Source: Pseudomonadota bacterium (GTDB taxonomy: Bacteria > Myxococcota_A > UBA9160 > SZUA-336). Taken from it: a DNA stretch of 56,963 nucleotides. This document shows positions 42,158 through 51,189 of this stretch, piece after piece; position 1 is the first letter of the stretch, and every line of letters begins with the position of its first letter. The DNA lies in NCBI GenBank assembly GCA_021295775.1, contig JAGWBS010000017.1:9513-66475 (forward strand), written 5' to 3'. Under the pieces are notes generated by a model that was not told the DNA's origin, ran no database searches, and saw nothing but the letters and a program-made list of their open reading frames with translations. Both the position numbers and the translations under genes were made by a program.

Positions 42158-42976
42158 GTGGACGCAGTCGAAGTGCGGGATCCCGACGACCCGCGGATCG
42201 CCGATTTCCGCGGTGTGCGCGACCCGGAGTGGCTCAAGCGACGGCGGCTGTTCGTGGCCGAGGGCCGGCAGGTGATCGAGATCGCGCTGGCCGAGCCGCG
42301 CCTGGGGCCGCCCGATCTCCTGCTGACGCGCGTGGCGCTGGCGGCGCTGGAGCCGGCGCTGCGGCAGCGCCGCGGCGATCTCCGGGTCTTCGTCGCAACC
42401 CCGGAGTTGATGCGGGCCGTGGGCGGATACCGCTTTCATCAGGGGGCCCTGGGAGTGTTTCCAGTGCCCGGGAAACTCGAACTCCAGGCGCTGCTGGCCG
42501 CAGGCGCCGCGGGCCGGCCCCTGATCGCGGCGCTGGAAGCGGTCACCAATCCCGACAACGTCGGCAGCGCGTTCCGCAACGCCCGCGCGTTCGGCGCCAG
42601 CGGGGTGCTGCTCGATCCGCGCTGCGCCCACCCGCTGTACCGCAAGTCGCTGCGCACCTCGATGGGAGCGGCGCTGCGGGTGCCGTTCGTCCGCGCGGCA
42701 GACTGGCCCGCAGCGCTGGAACGGCTGGCGTCGGAAGGGCTGGTGCGCGTGGCCCTCTCGCCGGACCCGGGCGGCTCGGATCTGGACGCGGCCGTCGAGG
42801 CGCTGGCGTCCGCTGCGGGCCTGGTGCTGGTGCTCGGCCACGAGCGCGACGGACTCGCCCGCGAGACGCTGGCGAACTGCGAGTGGAGCGTGCGGATCCC
42901 GATGGCCGAGGGCGTGGACTCGGTCAATGTCGCGACCGCCAGCGGGATCGCCCTGTCCCGCTTCGCTGGACTATGA
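42158..42976 (+). CDS. SpoU/TrmH-family (SPOUT) RNA 2'-O-methyltransferase
   Basis: 272 residues. An N-terminal substrate-binding domain is followed by the trefoil-knotted SPOUT domain: NPDNVGSAFRNARAFGA (motif 1), VLGHERDGL (motif 2) and RIPMAEGVDSVNVATASGIAL (motif 3, key N-V). It methylates the ribose of rRNA or tRNA; the specific site is unclear. The GTG start is fixed by the TATCCT box and because upstream codons overlap the hemH promoter. The next gene starts 27 bp later. Confidence 0.9.
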   Translation: MDAVEVRDPDDPRIADFRGVRDPEWLKRRRLFVAEGRQVIEIALAEPRLGPPDLLLTRVALAALEPALRQRRGDLRVFVATPELMRAVGGYRFHQGALGVFPVPGKLELQALLAAGAAGRPLIAALEAVTNPDNVGSAFRNARAFGASGVLLDPRCAHPLYRKSLRTSMGAALRVPFVRAADWPAALERLASEGLVRVALSPDPGGSDLDAAVEALASAAGLVLVLGHERDGLARETLANCEWSVRIPMAEGVDSVNVATASGIALSRFAGL

Positions 42977-42977
42977 T
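42972..42977 (+). promoter_or_regulatory. -10 box TATGAT upstream of the ferredoxin reductase
   Basis: TATGAT overlaps the end of the SpoU gene and lies 26 nt before the GTG at 43004, giving a short leader rather than a leaderless message. Confidence 0.4.
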
Positions 42978-43003
42978 GGCGCGCCTTTGAGCGGAAATCG
43001 CGA

Positions 43004-44200
43004 GTGAATTCACCTCGAAAGATCGTCATCGTCGGGGCCTCGCTGGCCGGGCTGCGGGGGGCCGAGAACCTGCGCCGCGCCGGCTACGACGGCCGGCTGG
43101 TGCTGGTGGGAGCCGAGCCGCACCTGCCCTACGACCGGCCCCCGCTCTCCAAGGAGATCCTCCAGGGGACCTGGGACGCCGACCGGATCCCTCTGCGCCG
43201 CCAGCCCTACGAGGAGCTCGATCTGGAACTGCGGCTGGGCACGCGAGCGACGGGCCTGGATCCGTCCGGCCGGGTCGTCGAACTGGCCGCAGGCGCCCGG
43301 GAGGAGTACGACGCGCTGCTGATCGCCAGCGGCGCCGCGGCGCGCTCGCTGCCGGGCCAGCCCGACCTCGAAGGGATCCATCTGCTGCGGACGCTGGACG
43401 ACTCGCTGGCGATCCGCGGAGAACTGGAGGGGAGCCCGCGCGTGCTGGTGGTCGGCGCCGGCTTCATCGGCGCGGAGGTGGCCGCCTCCTGCCGCCAGCG
43501 CGGACTAGAGGTGACGGTGGTCGAGCCCATGCCGGTGCCGTTGCTGCGCGGGCTGGGCCAGCGGATGGGCGAGGTCAGCGCGCAGATCCACCGGGACCAC
43601 GGGGTGGACCTGCGCTGCGGCATCGGAGTCACGGGCTTCGAGGGCGGATCGCGGGTGGAGCGCGTGCGGCTCTCGGACGGGTCCAGCGTGGAAGCCGACG
43701 TGGTGGTGGTGGGAGTCGGCGCCGCGCCGGTGACCGACTGGCTCGAATCCTCCGGCCTGCCGCTCGAGGATGGCGTGGTTTGCGACGCGCACTGCCGCAC
43801 GCCCGCGCCCGGCGTGTTCGCGGCGGGGGACGTGGCGCGATTCCACAACCCGATTTTCGACGAGGTGATGCGCATCGAGCACTGGAGCAACGCGGCCGAG
43901 CAGTCGGTCGCGGCGACCGACAACATGCTGGCCGGAGAGGCGGCGCAGCCCTACCGGCACGTGCCCTGGTTCTGGTCGGACCAGTACGACGTCAAGATCC
44001 AGTTCGCGGGGCGCCTCAGCGCCGAGGATCGGATGCAGGTGGTGTGGGGCTCGATCGACGAGCGCAAGTTCGTGGCGCTCTACGGCCGCGCCGGCCGGCT
44101 GGTCGGCGTGCTGGCCTTCAACCGGCCGCGGGCGCTGATCCAGTACAAGAAACTGATCGGCGAGGGCGCCAACTGGGAGGAGGCGGTCGGCCAGAACTGA
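43004..44200 (+). CDS. FAD-dependent NAD(P)H:ferredoxin reductase
   Basis: 398 residues. Two nucleotide-binding folds: FAD (KIVIVGASLAGLRGAENLR) and NAD(P)H (VLVVGAGFIGAEVAASC), then GVFAAGDVARF and a C-terminal reductase domain (HWSNAAEQSVAATDNML, FWSDQYDVKIQ). This is the rhodocoxin/putidaredoxin reductase type that feeds electrons to ferredoxins of P450s or dioxygenases. No ferredoxin gene is adjacent, so its partner is elsewhere; the P450 at 5961-7151 is one candidate. GTG start. Confidence 0.9.
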   Translation: MNSPRKIVIVGASLAGLRGAENLRRAGYDGRLVLVGAEPHLPYDRPPLSKEILQGTWDADRIPLRRQPYEELDLELRLGTRATGLDPSGRVVELAAGAREEYDALLIASGAAARSLPGQPDLEGIHLLRTLDDSLAIRGELEGSPRVLVVGAGFIGAEVAASCRQRGLEVTVVEPMPVPLLRGLGQRMGEVSAQIHRDHGVDLRCGIGVTGFEGGSRVERVRLSDGSSVEADVVVVGVGAAPVTDWLESSGLPLEDGVVCDAHCRTPAPGVFAAGDVARFHNPIFDEVMRIEHWSNAAEQSVAATDNMLAGEAAQPYRHVPWFWSDQYDVKIQFAGRLSAEDRMQVVWGSIDERKFVALYGRAGRLVGVLAFNRPRALIQYKKLIGEGANWEEAVGQN

Positions 44201-44250
44201 GCCGACCGCCGCGAAACCCGCACCCCCTCTTCATCACCGGGACCGAGGGC

Positions 44251-44706
44251 TTACTCGCCGTCCGAGGTCCCGGTGGACGCCAGCTCGGCGAGCGCCTCGC
44301 GCTGAACCCGGGGGATGCGCCGTGGGCGGCCGTCCAGGTCGACCATGCCGTGCTCCGTGCGGGCGCGGGCGACGCACTCTCCCGCGCGCTCGATCCGGTA
44401 GCTCAGTCCGATGGTCGCCCCGCGCACCCGATCCAACCAGCAGGTGACTTCGAGCCGGTCGTCGAAGCGCGCCGCGCGCAGGTAGGAAACCTCGCAGTGC
44501 GTCACCGCGAAGTGCAGCCCCTCCCGCACGAAGACGGCGTAGGGCAGGCCGTGCTCTTCCAGGTAGTGCACCCGCGCCAGCTCCAGGTAGCGCACGTAGT
44601 TGGCGTGGTGCACCACCTGCATCCCATCCGTGTCGTAGAACGGAACGCGGTAGCGCAGGGTCGAGGTGCGGGCGTCCGGGGGCGGCCCGCCGGCGGGCTT
44701 GGGCAC
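44251..44706 (-). CDS. Acyl-CoA thioesterase, hotdog fold (YbgC/4HBT-like)
   Basis: 151 residues. YDTDGMQVVHHANYVRYLELAR (positions 24-45; D25, H33/H34, N36) is the 4-hydroxybenzoyl-CoA thioesterase/YbgC signature with the catalytic aspartate. It hydrolyses acyl-CoA; chain length unknown. The GTG at 44706 is chosen because an AAGACT box lies six bases upstream. Convergent with the ferredoxin reductase and divergent from the ArfB-like gene by 81 bp. Confidence 0.85.
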   Translation of the reverse strand: MPKPAGGPPPDARTSTLRYRVPFYDTDGMQVVHHANYVRYLELARVHYLEEHGLPYAVFVREGLHFAVTHCEVSYLRAARFDDRLEVTCWLDRVRGATIGLSYRIERAGECVARARTEHGMVDLDGRPRRIPRVQREALAELASTGTSDGE

Positions 44707-44712
44707 GCGTGG

Positions 44713-44718
44713 AGTCTT
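44713..44718 (-). promoter_or_regulatory. -10-like box AAGACT for the thioesterase
   Basis: AAGACT ends 6 nt before the GTG at 44706; the first base deviates from T. Confidence 0.35.
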
Positions 44719-44775
44719 TCGCCCGCGGCGGATCCGGTCAAGCGCGCGGGCCGCCCGCGGGCGGGAAGGGCGCGG

Positions 44776-44781
44776 TACATT
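44776..44781 (+). promoter_or_regulatory. -10 box TACATT, leaderless, for the ArfB-like gene
   Basis: TACATT ends 6 nt before the GTG at 44788; GGGCGG separates them. Confidence 0.5.
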
Positions 44782-44787
44782 GGGCGG

Positions 44788-45210
44788 GTGCTCGTGGTGG
44801 ACGACCGCATCCGCATTCCGCTGCGCGAGTTCGAGTTCGGCTACGCGCGCAGCTCGGGGCCGGGCGGCCAGAACGTGAACAAGGTCAACTCCAAGGTCGT
44901 CCTGCGCTGGAACGTCGCCCGCAGCCGCCATCTGCCGGAGGACGTCCGCGCGCGCTTCGCGGCGCGCTTCGGAACGCGCATGCGCTCCGACGGCGTGCTG
45001 GTGCTGAACAGCCAGCTGACCCGCGACCGCTCGCTCAACGTCCGGGACTGTCTCGACAAGCTGCGCGCGATGCTGGCCGAGGTCGCCCGCCCCCCGCGTG
45101 CGCGGCGTCCGACGCGCCCCGGGCGCGCTTCGATCGAGCGCCGCCTGCGCTCCAAGCGCGAGCGGGCAGACAAGAAGCGCCGCCGGCGCCGGCCCCTGCC
45201 CGAAGACTAG
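44788..45210 (+). CDS. arfB: ArfB/YaeJ-type peptidyl-tRNA hydrolase
   Basis: 140 residues. SSGPGGQNVNKVNSKVVLRW carries the catalytic GGQ (G26-G27-Q28), and the C-terminal tail is highly basic (RRLRSKRERADKKRRRRR region), which in ArfB enters the empty mRNA channel. It rescues stalled ribosomes by hydrolysing peptidyl-tRNA. The length and missing codon-recognition domain separate it from RF1/RF2. Its stop shares the CTAG with the convergent ChaC-like gene. Confidence 0.92.
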   Translation: MLVVDDRIRIPLREFEFGYARSSGPGGQNVNKVNSKVVLRWNVARSRHLPEDVRARFAARFGTRMRSDGVLVLNSQLTRDRSLNVRDCLDKLRAMLAEVARPPRARRPTRPGRASIERRLRSKRERADKKRRRRRPLPED

Positions 45211-45752
45211 ACCGGCTCCGGAGCCGCGCTCGGACCGGCTCTCAGCAGGGTTTCAAGCGCGAACACGTGCTCGTCGCGGGCGCCGATGGCCCGCAGTCCC
45301 GCCGCCAGCTCGAGCAGGTATTCGCTGTTGCGGCCGCTGGGTCCGCGCGAACGCGCGATCTGCGACGCGATCTCCTCCAGCGGGGCCGGACCCAGGTAGT
45401 TCGGGTTGTCCGGCGACGCGACGTAGACCAGCGCGCCGACGCTCGAACCGTCGTCGAAGCCGATCTCGACCCGGCGCCGCCGGTAGCCGCCGCGCTCCCG
45501 CCGGTCGAGGTCCGAAAGGATCCGCGCAGCCTGCGCGGCCGGGACCCGGTACGCCGTCCCGCGGCAGCTTGCGCCCGGCTCCTCGACCAGGGTCACCACC
45601 CGGCCGGGGTCGCCGGGCACCCCGCGGTGGTCGGTCGAACCCTGCCAGAAGCGACGCCCCCAGCCTTCGAGCCGGGCCGGGCGCGCCGTGGAGTGCGCGA
45701 ACGCCGGACGCCAGACCAGCGAGCCGTATCCGAAGACCCAGGTGTCGCTCAT
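45207..45752 (-). CDS. ChaC-like gamma-glutamylcyclotransferase
   Basis: 181 residues. WVFGYGSLVWRP at the N-terminus is the ChaC signature (glycine-rich YGSL loop), followed by the GTAYRVP and LGPAPLEEIASQIA segments; the family degrades glutathione to 5-oxoproline and Cys-Gly. It lies 25 bp after ffh on the same strand, so it is probably read with it. The ATG has neither Shine-Dalgarno nor a nearby -10 box, in line with co-transcription. Confidence 0.9.
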   Translation of the reverse strand: MSDTWVFGYGSLVWRPAFAHSTARPARLEGWGRRFWQGSTDHRGVPGDPGRVVTLVEEPGASCRGTAYRVPAAQAARILSDLDRRERGGYRRRRVEIGFDDGSSVGALVYVASPDNPNYLGPAPLEEIASQIARSRGPSGRNSEYLLELAAGLRAIGARDEHVFALETLLRAGPSAAPEPV

Positions 45753-45777
45753 CGCGGAAAGGAGAGGCGGCCGTGCG

Positions 45778-47307
45778 TCAGCGGCGCCTCCTCTTCTTCT
45801 GGCGGCGCTGTTTCTTGCGCTGCTGCTGGCGCTTCTGGCGTTTTTCCGCGGAGCGCTGCGCGCGCGCCATGCGCCGGTTGCCGGTACCGGGACCGAGTCC
45901 CGCAAGGGCTTCCGCGGGCAGGGATCCGGGCATTCCCGGCGGTCCGCCGCCGAACATCTGTCCGATCCCGGGGATGCGGCTCAGCAGGCCGGGTCCCGCC
46001 TGGCCGACCTGGGCCATCAGCTCGCGCATCGCGCCGAAGCGCTCCAGCAGTTCGCGCAGATCGCTCAGGCTCGTGCCGGAACCCCGGGTCACGCGCTCCT
46101 GGCGCGAGCGCTCGTTCAGCAGCTCGACCTGCGCGCGCTCGCGCGGAGTCATCGACAGGATCATCGCCTCGGTGCGCTTGAGCTGTCCGGGGTCGACCTG
46201 CGTCCCCTCGGGCATCATGTCGCCCATGCCGGGCATCTTCTCCATCAGCTCCGACAGCGGCCCCAGCTTGCCGATCGTCCGCAGCTGCTTGAGGAAGTCC
46301 TGCAGGCTGAAATCGCCTTGCAGAAGCTTGCGCGCCTCTTCCTCGGCGGTCTCTTCGTCGACGACCTGCTCGAAGTCCTGCATCAGCCCGACGACGTCGC
46401 CCATGCCGAGAATGCGCGAGGCCAGGCCCTCGGGGCGGAAGCCCTCGAGTCGGTCGAGGTCCTCGCCGGTGGTGATCCAGCGGATCGGCACGCCGGTCGC
46501 CTCGCGGATGGCCAGCGCGGCCCCGCCGCGCGAGTCGCCGTCGAGCTTGGTGAGAATCAGGCCGTCGAGCGCGAAGCGCCGGTGGAAGCCGCGTGCGACG
46601 TTGACGGCTTCGCGCCCCGCCATCGCGTCGCACACCAGCGCCACGTGCTCGGGCTTCGCGCGCTCCGCGATCCGCTCCAGTTCCCCCATCAGCGCGTCGT
46701 CGATCTGCAGACGGCCGGCGGTGTCCAGGATGACGCTGTGCAGGCCGCTGGCGCGGGCGTGTTCGACGGCCTCGGCGCAGATCGCGGCGGCGTCGTCGCC
46801 GTCGCGGGCGAAGACCTCCACTCCGGCGCGTTCGCCCAGCACCCGGAGCTGCTCCCGGGCGGCCGGACGGTGCACGTCGGCCGCGACCAGCAGCGGACGC
46901 TCGCCCTGCTTTTTCAGGTGCAGCGCCAGCTTGGCCGCGGTGCTGGTCTTGCCCGTGCCCTGCAGGCCCACCAGCATCAGGCTGCGGGTGCCCGAGTCGA
47001 TCGGGGCGATCGGAGCCTCCTCGCCCATCAGCTCCACCAGCTCGTCGAAGCACGCCTTGGTGAAGTGGTCTCCCGGCGAGACCTCGAGCCCATCGCCGCC
47101 GCCGGCGACCAGCCGCACGCGCTCGCCCAGGCAGCGCTGCGTCACCCGCTCCAGGAAGCCTCGTACGATCTCCAGATCGACGTCGGCCTCGAGCAGCGAG
47201 CGCCGGACTTCGGACAGCGCCCCGGCGACGTTCCGCTCGTCGAGCTCCGCGACTCCGCCCAGCTTGTGGCGCGCCTGGCGGAAGCCTCGAGTCAGGGTCT
47301 CGAGCAT
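45778..47307 (-). CDS. ffh: Signal recognition particle GTPase Ffh
   Basis: 509 residues, longer than the typical 450. N domain (residues 1-95), G domain with GLQGTGKTS (K120), DTAGR, TKLDGD and GEDLDRLEGF, and the methionine-rich M domain (GMGDMMPEGT) that binds signal peptides and 4.5S RNA. The final ~30 residues are almost wholly Arg/Lys/Gln. An insert GGGDGLEVSPGDHF sits in the N domain. The TACCGT box is 6 nt upstream of the ATG. Confidence 0.95.
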   Translation of the reverse strand: MLETLTRGFRQARHKLGGVAELDERNVAGALSEVRRSLLEADVDLEIVRGFLERVTQRCLGERVRLVAGGGDGLEVSPGDHFTKACFDELVELMGEEAPIAPIDSGTRSLMLVGLQGTGKTSTAAKLALHLKKQGERPLLVAADVHRPAAREQLRVLGERAGVEVFARDGDDAAAICAEAVEHARASGLHSVILDTAGRLQIDDALMGELERIAERAKPEHVALVCDAMAGREAVNVARGFHRRFALDGLILTKLDGDSRGGAALAIREATGVPIRWITTGEDLDRLEGFRPEGLASRILGMGDVVGLMQDFEQVVDEETAEEEARKLLQGDFSLQDFLKQLRTIGKLGPLSELMEKMPGMGDMMPEGTQVDPGQLKRTEAMILSMTPRERAQVELLNERSRQERVTRGSGTSLSDLRELLERFGAMRELMAQVGQAGPGLLSRIPGIGQMFGGGPPGMPGSLPAEALAGLGPGTGNRRMARAQRSAEKRQKRQQQRKKQRRQKKRRRR

Positions 47308-47313
47308 GGCGCC

Positions 47314-47319
47314 ACGGTA
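47314..47319 (-). promoter_or_regulatory. -10 box TACCGT, leaderless, for ffh
   Basis: TACCGT ends 6 nt before the ATG at 47307; GGCGCC separates them. Confidence 0.5.
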
Positions 47320-47357
47320 GCGCGTCCCGGCTCGGCCGGCCCGGAGAGCCCTTCTGC

Positions 47358-47363
47358 TAGAGT
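47358..47363 (+). promoter_or_regulatory. -10 box TAGAGT for the biotin-domain/SDR pair
   Basis: TAGAGT lies 40 nt before the TTG at 47404; the intervening leader holds GGGAGAG, so this is a leadered transcript, in contrast to ffh opposite. Confidence 0.4.
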
Positions 47364-47403
47364 ACGGCCCCGCCGCAGGGGGGCGGCACGGGAGAGTTCT
47401 GAT

Positions 47404-47619
47404 TTGGCGACGAACATCCAGGCCGAGATGACCGGGACGGTCTTCCGCATCGAGACCCGCGTGGGTGCGGACGTCGAGGAGGGCGAGGAACTGCTTCTGC
47501 TCGAATCGATGAAGATGGAGATTCCGGTCGAAGCCCCGCGGAACGGCCGCGTGGCGCAGATTCCGGTCGCAGAGGGCCAGGCGGTGGAAGAGGGCGACAC
47601 CCTCGTCGTGCTGGACTGA
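47404..47619 (+). CDS. Stand-alone biotinyl/lipoyl attachment domain protein
   Basis: 71 residues, one complete biotinyl domain with ESMKMEI (K37). MATNIQAEMTGTVFRIETRVG is its first strand pair. Such free domains can serve as BCCP for acyl-CoA carboxylases. No carboxylase lies next to it; the MCC genes are 28 kb away and already have their own domain. A TTG start with GGGAGAG upstream is used; the ATG at 47428 would cut the domain. The SDR gene follows after 23 bp. Confidence 0.88.
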   Translation: MATNIQAEMTGTVFRIETRVGADVEEGEELLLLESMKMEIPVEAPRNGRVAQIPVAEGQAVEEGDTLVVLD

Positions 47620-47642
47620 GAGAGTCCGGGGAGGAAGCGAAG

Positions 47643-48524
47643 ATGGGACTTCTGGAGGGCAAGGTAGCCGTCATCACGGGCGCCGGAGGGGGCCTCGGCC
47701 GCGCGCACGCGCTGCTCTTCGCGCAGGAGGGCGCCCGGGTGGTGGTGAACGATCTGGGCGGGGCGCGCGACGGCCGCGGAGGCGGACAGGCGATGGCCGA
47801 CCAGGTCGTGGGCGAGATCCGGGCGGCCGGCGGCGAGGCGGTCGCGAACTACGCCTCGGTCTCGACGCCCGAGGGCGGCGAGGACATCTGCCGGACGGCG
47901 CTGGAAGCCTTCGGACAGGTCGACATCCTGGTCAACAACGCCGGCATCCTGCGCGACAAGACGCTGGTCAAGACCGAGCCCGATGACTGGGACGCCGTGG
48001 TGGAGGTGCACCTGCGCGGCACCTACTGCGCGACGCGGCCGATCTTCACCCACATGAAGGAGCGCGGCGAGGGCGGGGTGATCGTCAACACCTCCTCGAC
48101 CTCCGGCCTGATCGGCAACTTCGGGCAGTGCAACTACGGCGCGGCCAAGGCGGGCGTCGCGGGCTTCACGCGCTGTCTGGCGCTCGAGGGCCGCAAGTAC
48201 GGCATCCGGGTGTGGGGACTGGCCCCGGTCGCCTTCACCCGCCTGACCTCCGACCTGATGGGCGGCGAAGAGAACGATCAGGCCCGCGAGGCCCTAGATC
48301 CCGGCCGCGTCTCCCCGGTGGTGCTGTACATGTGCAGCGAACTCTCCGGCGACAAGACGGGCAAGTTCCTGTACGCGGGGGGACAGCGCGTGGCGGAGAT
48401 GAAGATCGTGGGTCCGGACGGAATGAGGACCCAGCCGGGACAGCGCTTCTCGGCGCTGGACATCGCCAACAGCGAAGACGCGATCTTCCTGCCCGACGAT
48501 CAGGGCTTCGACATGGGGGCGTGA
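47643..48524 (+). CDS. Short-chain dehydrogenase/reductase (MFE-2 / 3-hydroxyacyl-CoA type)
   Basis: 293 residues. NAD-binding ITGAGGGLGRAHA, NNAG (residues 98-101), the catalytic S151/S152, YGAAKAG with Y165 and K169. The extension VNDLGGARDG and the C-terminal KFLYAGGQRVAE and DQGFDMGA segments recall peroxisomal multifunctional enzyme 2 and related bacterial SDRs acting on 3-hydroxyacyl-CoA. GGGAGGAAGCGAAG is a good ribosome site. It is probably in an operon with the biotin-domain gene. Confidence 0.88.
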   Translation: MGLLEGKVAVITGAGGGLGRAHALLFAQEGARVVVNDLGGARDGRGGGQAMADQVVGEIRAAGGEAVANYASVSTPEGGEDICRTALEAFGQVDILVNNAGILRDKTLVKTEPDDWDAVVEVHLRGTYCATRPIFTHMKERGEGGVIVNTSSTSGLIGNFGQCNYGAAKAGVAGFTRCLALEGRKYGIRVWGLAPVAFTRLTSDLMGGEENDQAREALDPGRVSPVVLYMCSELSGDKTGKFLYAGGQRVAEMKIVGPDGMRTQPGQRFSALDIANSEDAIFLPDDQGFDMGA

Positions 48525-48568
48525 GCGGGCGCCGAAATATTCCGCGACCGGGCCCGCCCGCGGTGCGT

Positions 48569-48574
48569 TAGCCT
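48569..48574 (+). promoter_or_regulatory. -10 box TAGCCT, leaderless, for the acyltransferase
   Basis: TAGCCT ends 6 nt before the ATG at 48581; CACGGC separates them. Confidence 0.5.
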
Positions 48575-48580
48575 CACGGC

Positions 48581-51157
48581 ATGACCTCCGACCCCTATTC
48601 CTCGATGACGCCCCGCTTCAACTGGTGGGCGGAGCGTTTCGGGCGGCGATTCTTCGGCCGTTTCCAGCTCGCCGAGGGGGACGTCAAGCAGCTCCGTGAC
48701 CTGGAGGAGCGCGGCGCCGTGGTGTACGTGATGCGCTACGGCTCGCGGCTGGACTACTTCCTTTTCAACTGGCTGTTCGCGGTCGCCGGCGTGCGGCCTT
48801 CGGCGGGCGCCAACGGAATCCGCTTCTACTACTACCGGCCGCTGCTCGAGGCGGTCCGGCTGTGGCTGGCGCGGCTGGGCGAGCGTCTGAGGCTGGGGCG
48901 CGGAGGCGCGCGAGACAAAGGACGGGAGCGCACCTGCGAGGCGATTCGGGCCGGGGGCTCGGCCTTCCTCTTCCTGCGCACCGACAAGATTCCCTCGGCC
49001 CTCACGCCCCGCCGCTGGGCGCTGCGCAGCGGGCGCTCGGAGACCGATTACCTGCACGAGATCGTCGCCACCTGCTTCGACACCGAGGCGACGGTTTCGC
49101 TGGTGCCGCTGGCGCTGTTCTGGCGCAAGGGGACCAAGCCCACGCGGCCGTTCCTCGACCTGTTCTACGGCGGCCCGCAGCGGCCGCGCAGCTTCGTCAA
49201 GCTGGTTTCGTTCCTGTTCAACTACCGCAACCTGGCGGTGCGCGTCGGAACTCCGATCGACCTGCGCGGGTTCGTCGACCGGCGGCGAGGGGAGGGTCCG
49301 CAGCGGGTCGTCCGGCAGGTGCGGCGCTCCCTGCTGATCTTCCTGCGCCGCGAGGAGAAGCCCGTGGTGGGCTCGGCGCTGCGCACCTTCCAACGCGTGC
49401 ACGGCGCCGTGCTCGACGACCCCGAGGTGCGCGACGCGGTGGAGCTGGAGGCGCGCCGGACGCGCGAGAGCCGGGTGCGGGTGAGGGATCGCGCGTCGCG
49501 GCAGTTGCGGGAGATCGCCGCGCATCCGAGCCCGACCATGCTGGCCTTCCTGGCCCTGGTCGCCGGCTGGGTGATGGGACGGCTGTTCACGCGCTTCGAG
49601 GTTCACGGCTTCGAGCGCGTCGTCGACGCGGCCAAGCTGCACCCGCTGATCCTGCTCCCCAACCACCGCAGCCACTTCGACTACGTGATCCTGTCCTGGC
49701 TCTTCTACCGGCGACACATGGTCCCGCCCCACGTGGCGGCGGGAAAGAACCTGTCGTTCTGGCCGCTCGGGCCGCTGTTCCGCCGCGCCGGGGCGTTCTT
49801 CCTGCGGCGAGACTTCGCCGGGGACCGGCTGTACACGGCGGTCTTCCGCGCCTACGTGCAGCTGCTGATCAAGGACGGCGTCACTCAGGAGTTCTTCATC
49901 GAGGGCACGCGCTCGCGCACCGGCAAGACGCTCCAGGCCCGGCTGGGATTGCTGCGGATGGTGATGGAAGCCTACGCGCGCGGCGCCCGGCGCGAGCTCT
50001 ACGTGGTGCCGGTCGGATTCACCTACGAGCGCCTGGTGGAGGAATCCTCGCTCAGCGAGGAGCGGCGGGGAGCGTCCAAGTCCGCCGAGAGCCTGTTCGG
50101 GCTGTTGCGGGCCCGATCGCTGCTGCGCAATCGCTTCGGCGCGGTGACGGTCCGCTTCGGGGAGCCTCTGCCCCTGTCCCAGGCGGTCGAACTGACTCCC
50201 GGCGCGGCGGACTCGGCGCCGCGCCTGGACCTGCGGCGGGCCACCCGCGAACTGGGGCTGCGCGTCTGCAGGGAGATCAACCGGCTGGTCACCGCCCAGC
50301 GCTCGGCGGTCGCCTCGGCCGCGCTGCTCGGGGCTCCGGGCGCGGCGCTGAGGCGCGGCGCGTTCCGAGAGAGTGTGGTCGAGACCTGCGCCATGCTGGA
50401 GTTCCTCGACGTGCCGTTTTCGGAGCCCCTGCAGGCCTGCCTGCAGGAGGAACGGGCGGACTCCGCGGTCGATCCGCTGCTGCAGGCCGAGCGCGTGGAG
50501 TTGAACCGCTCTGCGGTCGAAGACCTGCTCTGCGTGCGGGCGGGGGCGCGCGACACCCTCGACTACTACCGCGCCCCGCTGACCCCCGCCCTGGTCTGGC
50601 CCGCGGCGCTGGCGCTGGCGCTTCAGGAACCCGGGGAGAGCGGCGAAGTCCTGCGCAGCGCCTCGGCCTGGCTGGACCTGCTGGAGCTCGAGTACTTCCC
50701 GTCCGCCGGACGCGCCCGCGACCAGCGCCTGAACCGCGTGGTCGAGTACCAGCGCGGGCGGGGCTGGCTGGAGAGGGACGCGGCCGGACGGCTGGCCGCC
50801 GCCCCCGCCGGCTGGCCCTGGCAGGCGTACTGGATCGCGCAGATCCGCCCGGTGATGGAGGCCTACGCGGCGCTCTTCGACGCTGTCGCCCTGCGCGAAG
50901 GACGCGGGACGCGGGCCGCGCTGGTCGAGGCCGCCGGCGAGCTGCAGAGCGAGCGCCTGAGCCTGGCCGAGGCGCGCCACTCCGAGGGCCTCTCGCCGGT
51001 GACCGGCGGCAACGCCCTGGACTGGCTGGTGCGCGAGGGGATCCTGGAATCGGACGTCGAGACGCGGGCCGGCGACGCCGTGCTGAGCCGGGGTCCGCGC
51101 TGGGCGGAGCTGGCGGAACACCGGGGGCGGCTGGCGGCCGCCCTGGGGAGCCGATAA
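48581..51157 (+). CDS. plsB: Glycerol-3-phosphate acyltransferase, PlsB-like
   Basis: 858 residues (E. coli PlsB 807). The acyltransferase motifs are PNHRSHFD (H362, D367), [22 protein letters not shown] and [10 protein letters not shown]. It acylates the sn-1 position of glycerol-3-phosphate to start phospholipid synthesis. The N-terminal 230 residues hold a second, degenerate version: [17 protein letters not shown] matches the first motif but with tyrosine in place of histidine. C-terminal ~300 residues are helical as in PlsB. There is one moderately hydrophobic segment ([15 protein letters not shown]). hisG follows after 32 bp. Confidence 0.88.
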   Translation: MTSDPYSSMTPRFNWWAERFGRRFFGRFQLAEGDVKQLRDLEERGAVVYVMRYGSRLDYFLFNWLFAVAGVRPSAGANGIRFYYYRPLLEAVRLWLARLGERLRLGRGGARDKGRERTCEAIRAGGSAFLFLRTDKIPSALTPRRWALRSGRSETDYLHEIVATCFDTEATVSLVPLALFWRKGTKPTRPFLDLFYGGPQRPRSFVKLVSFLFNYRNLAVRVGTPIDLRGFVDRRRGEGPQRVVRQVRRSLLIFLRREEKPVVGSALRTFQRVHGAVLDDPEVRDAVELEARRTRESRVRVRDRASRQLREIAAHPSPTMLAFLALVAGWVMGRLFTRFEVHGFERVVDAAKLHPLILLPNHRSHFDYVILSWLFYRRHMVPPHVAAGKNLSFWPLGPLFRRAGAFFLRRDFAGDRLYTAVFRAYVQLLIKDGVTQEFFIEGTRSRTGKTLQARLGLLRMVMEAYARGARRELYVVPVGFTYERLVEESSLSEERRGASKSAESLFGLLRARSLLRNRFGAVTVRFGEPLPLSQAVELTPGAADSAPRLDLRRATRELGLRVCREINRLVTAQRSAVASAALLGAPGAALRRGAFRESVVETCAMLEFLDVPFSEPLQACLQEERADSAVDPLLQAERVELNRSAVEDLLCVRAGARDTLDYYRAPLTPALVWPAALALALQEPGESGEVLRSASAWLDLLELEYFPSAGRARDQRLNRVVEYQRGRGWLERDAAGRLAAAPAGWPWQAYWIAQIRPVMEAYAALFDAVALREGRGTRAALVEAAGELQSERLSLAEARHSEGLSPVTGGNALDWLVREGILESDVETRAGDAVLSRGPRWAELAEHRGRLAAALGSR

Positions 51158-51189
51158 GCTCGCCGCCCCGATCGGGGGAGGAGGCCGGA

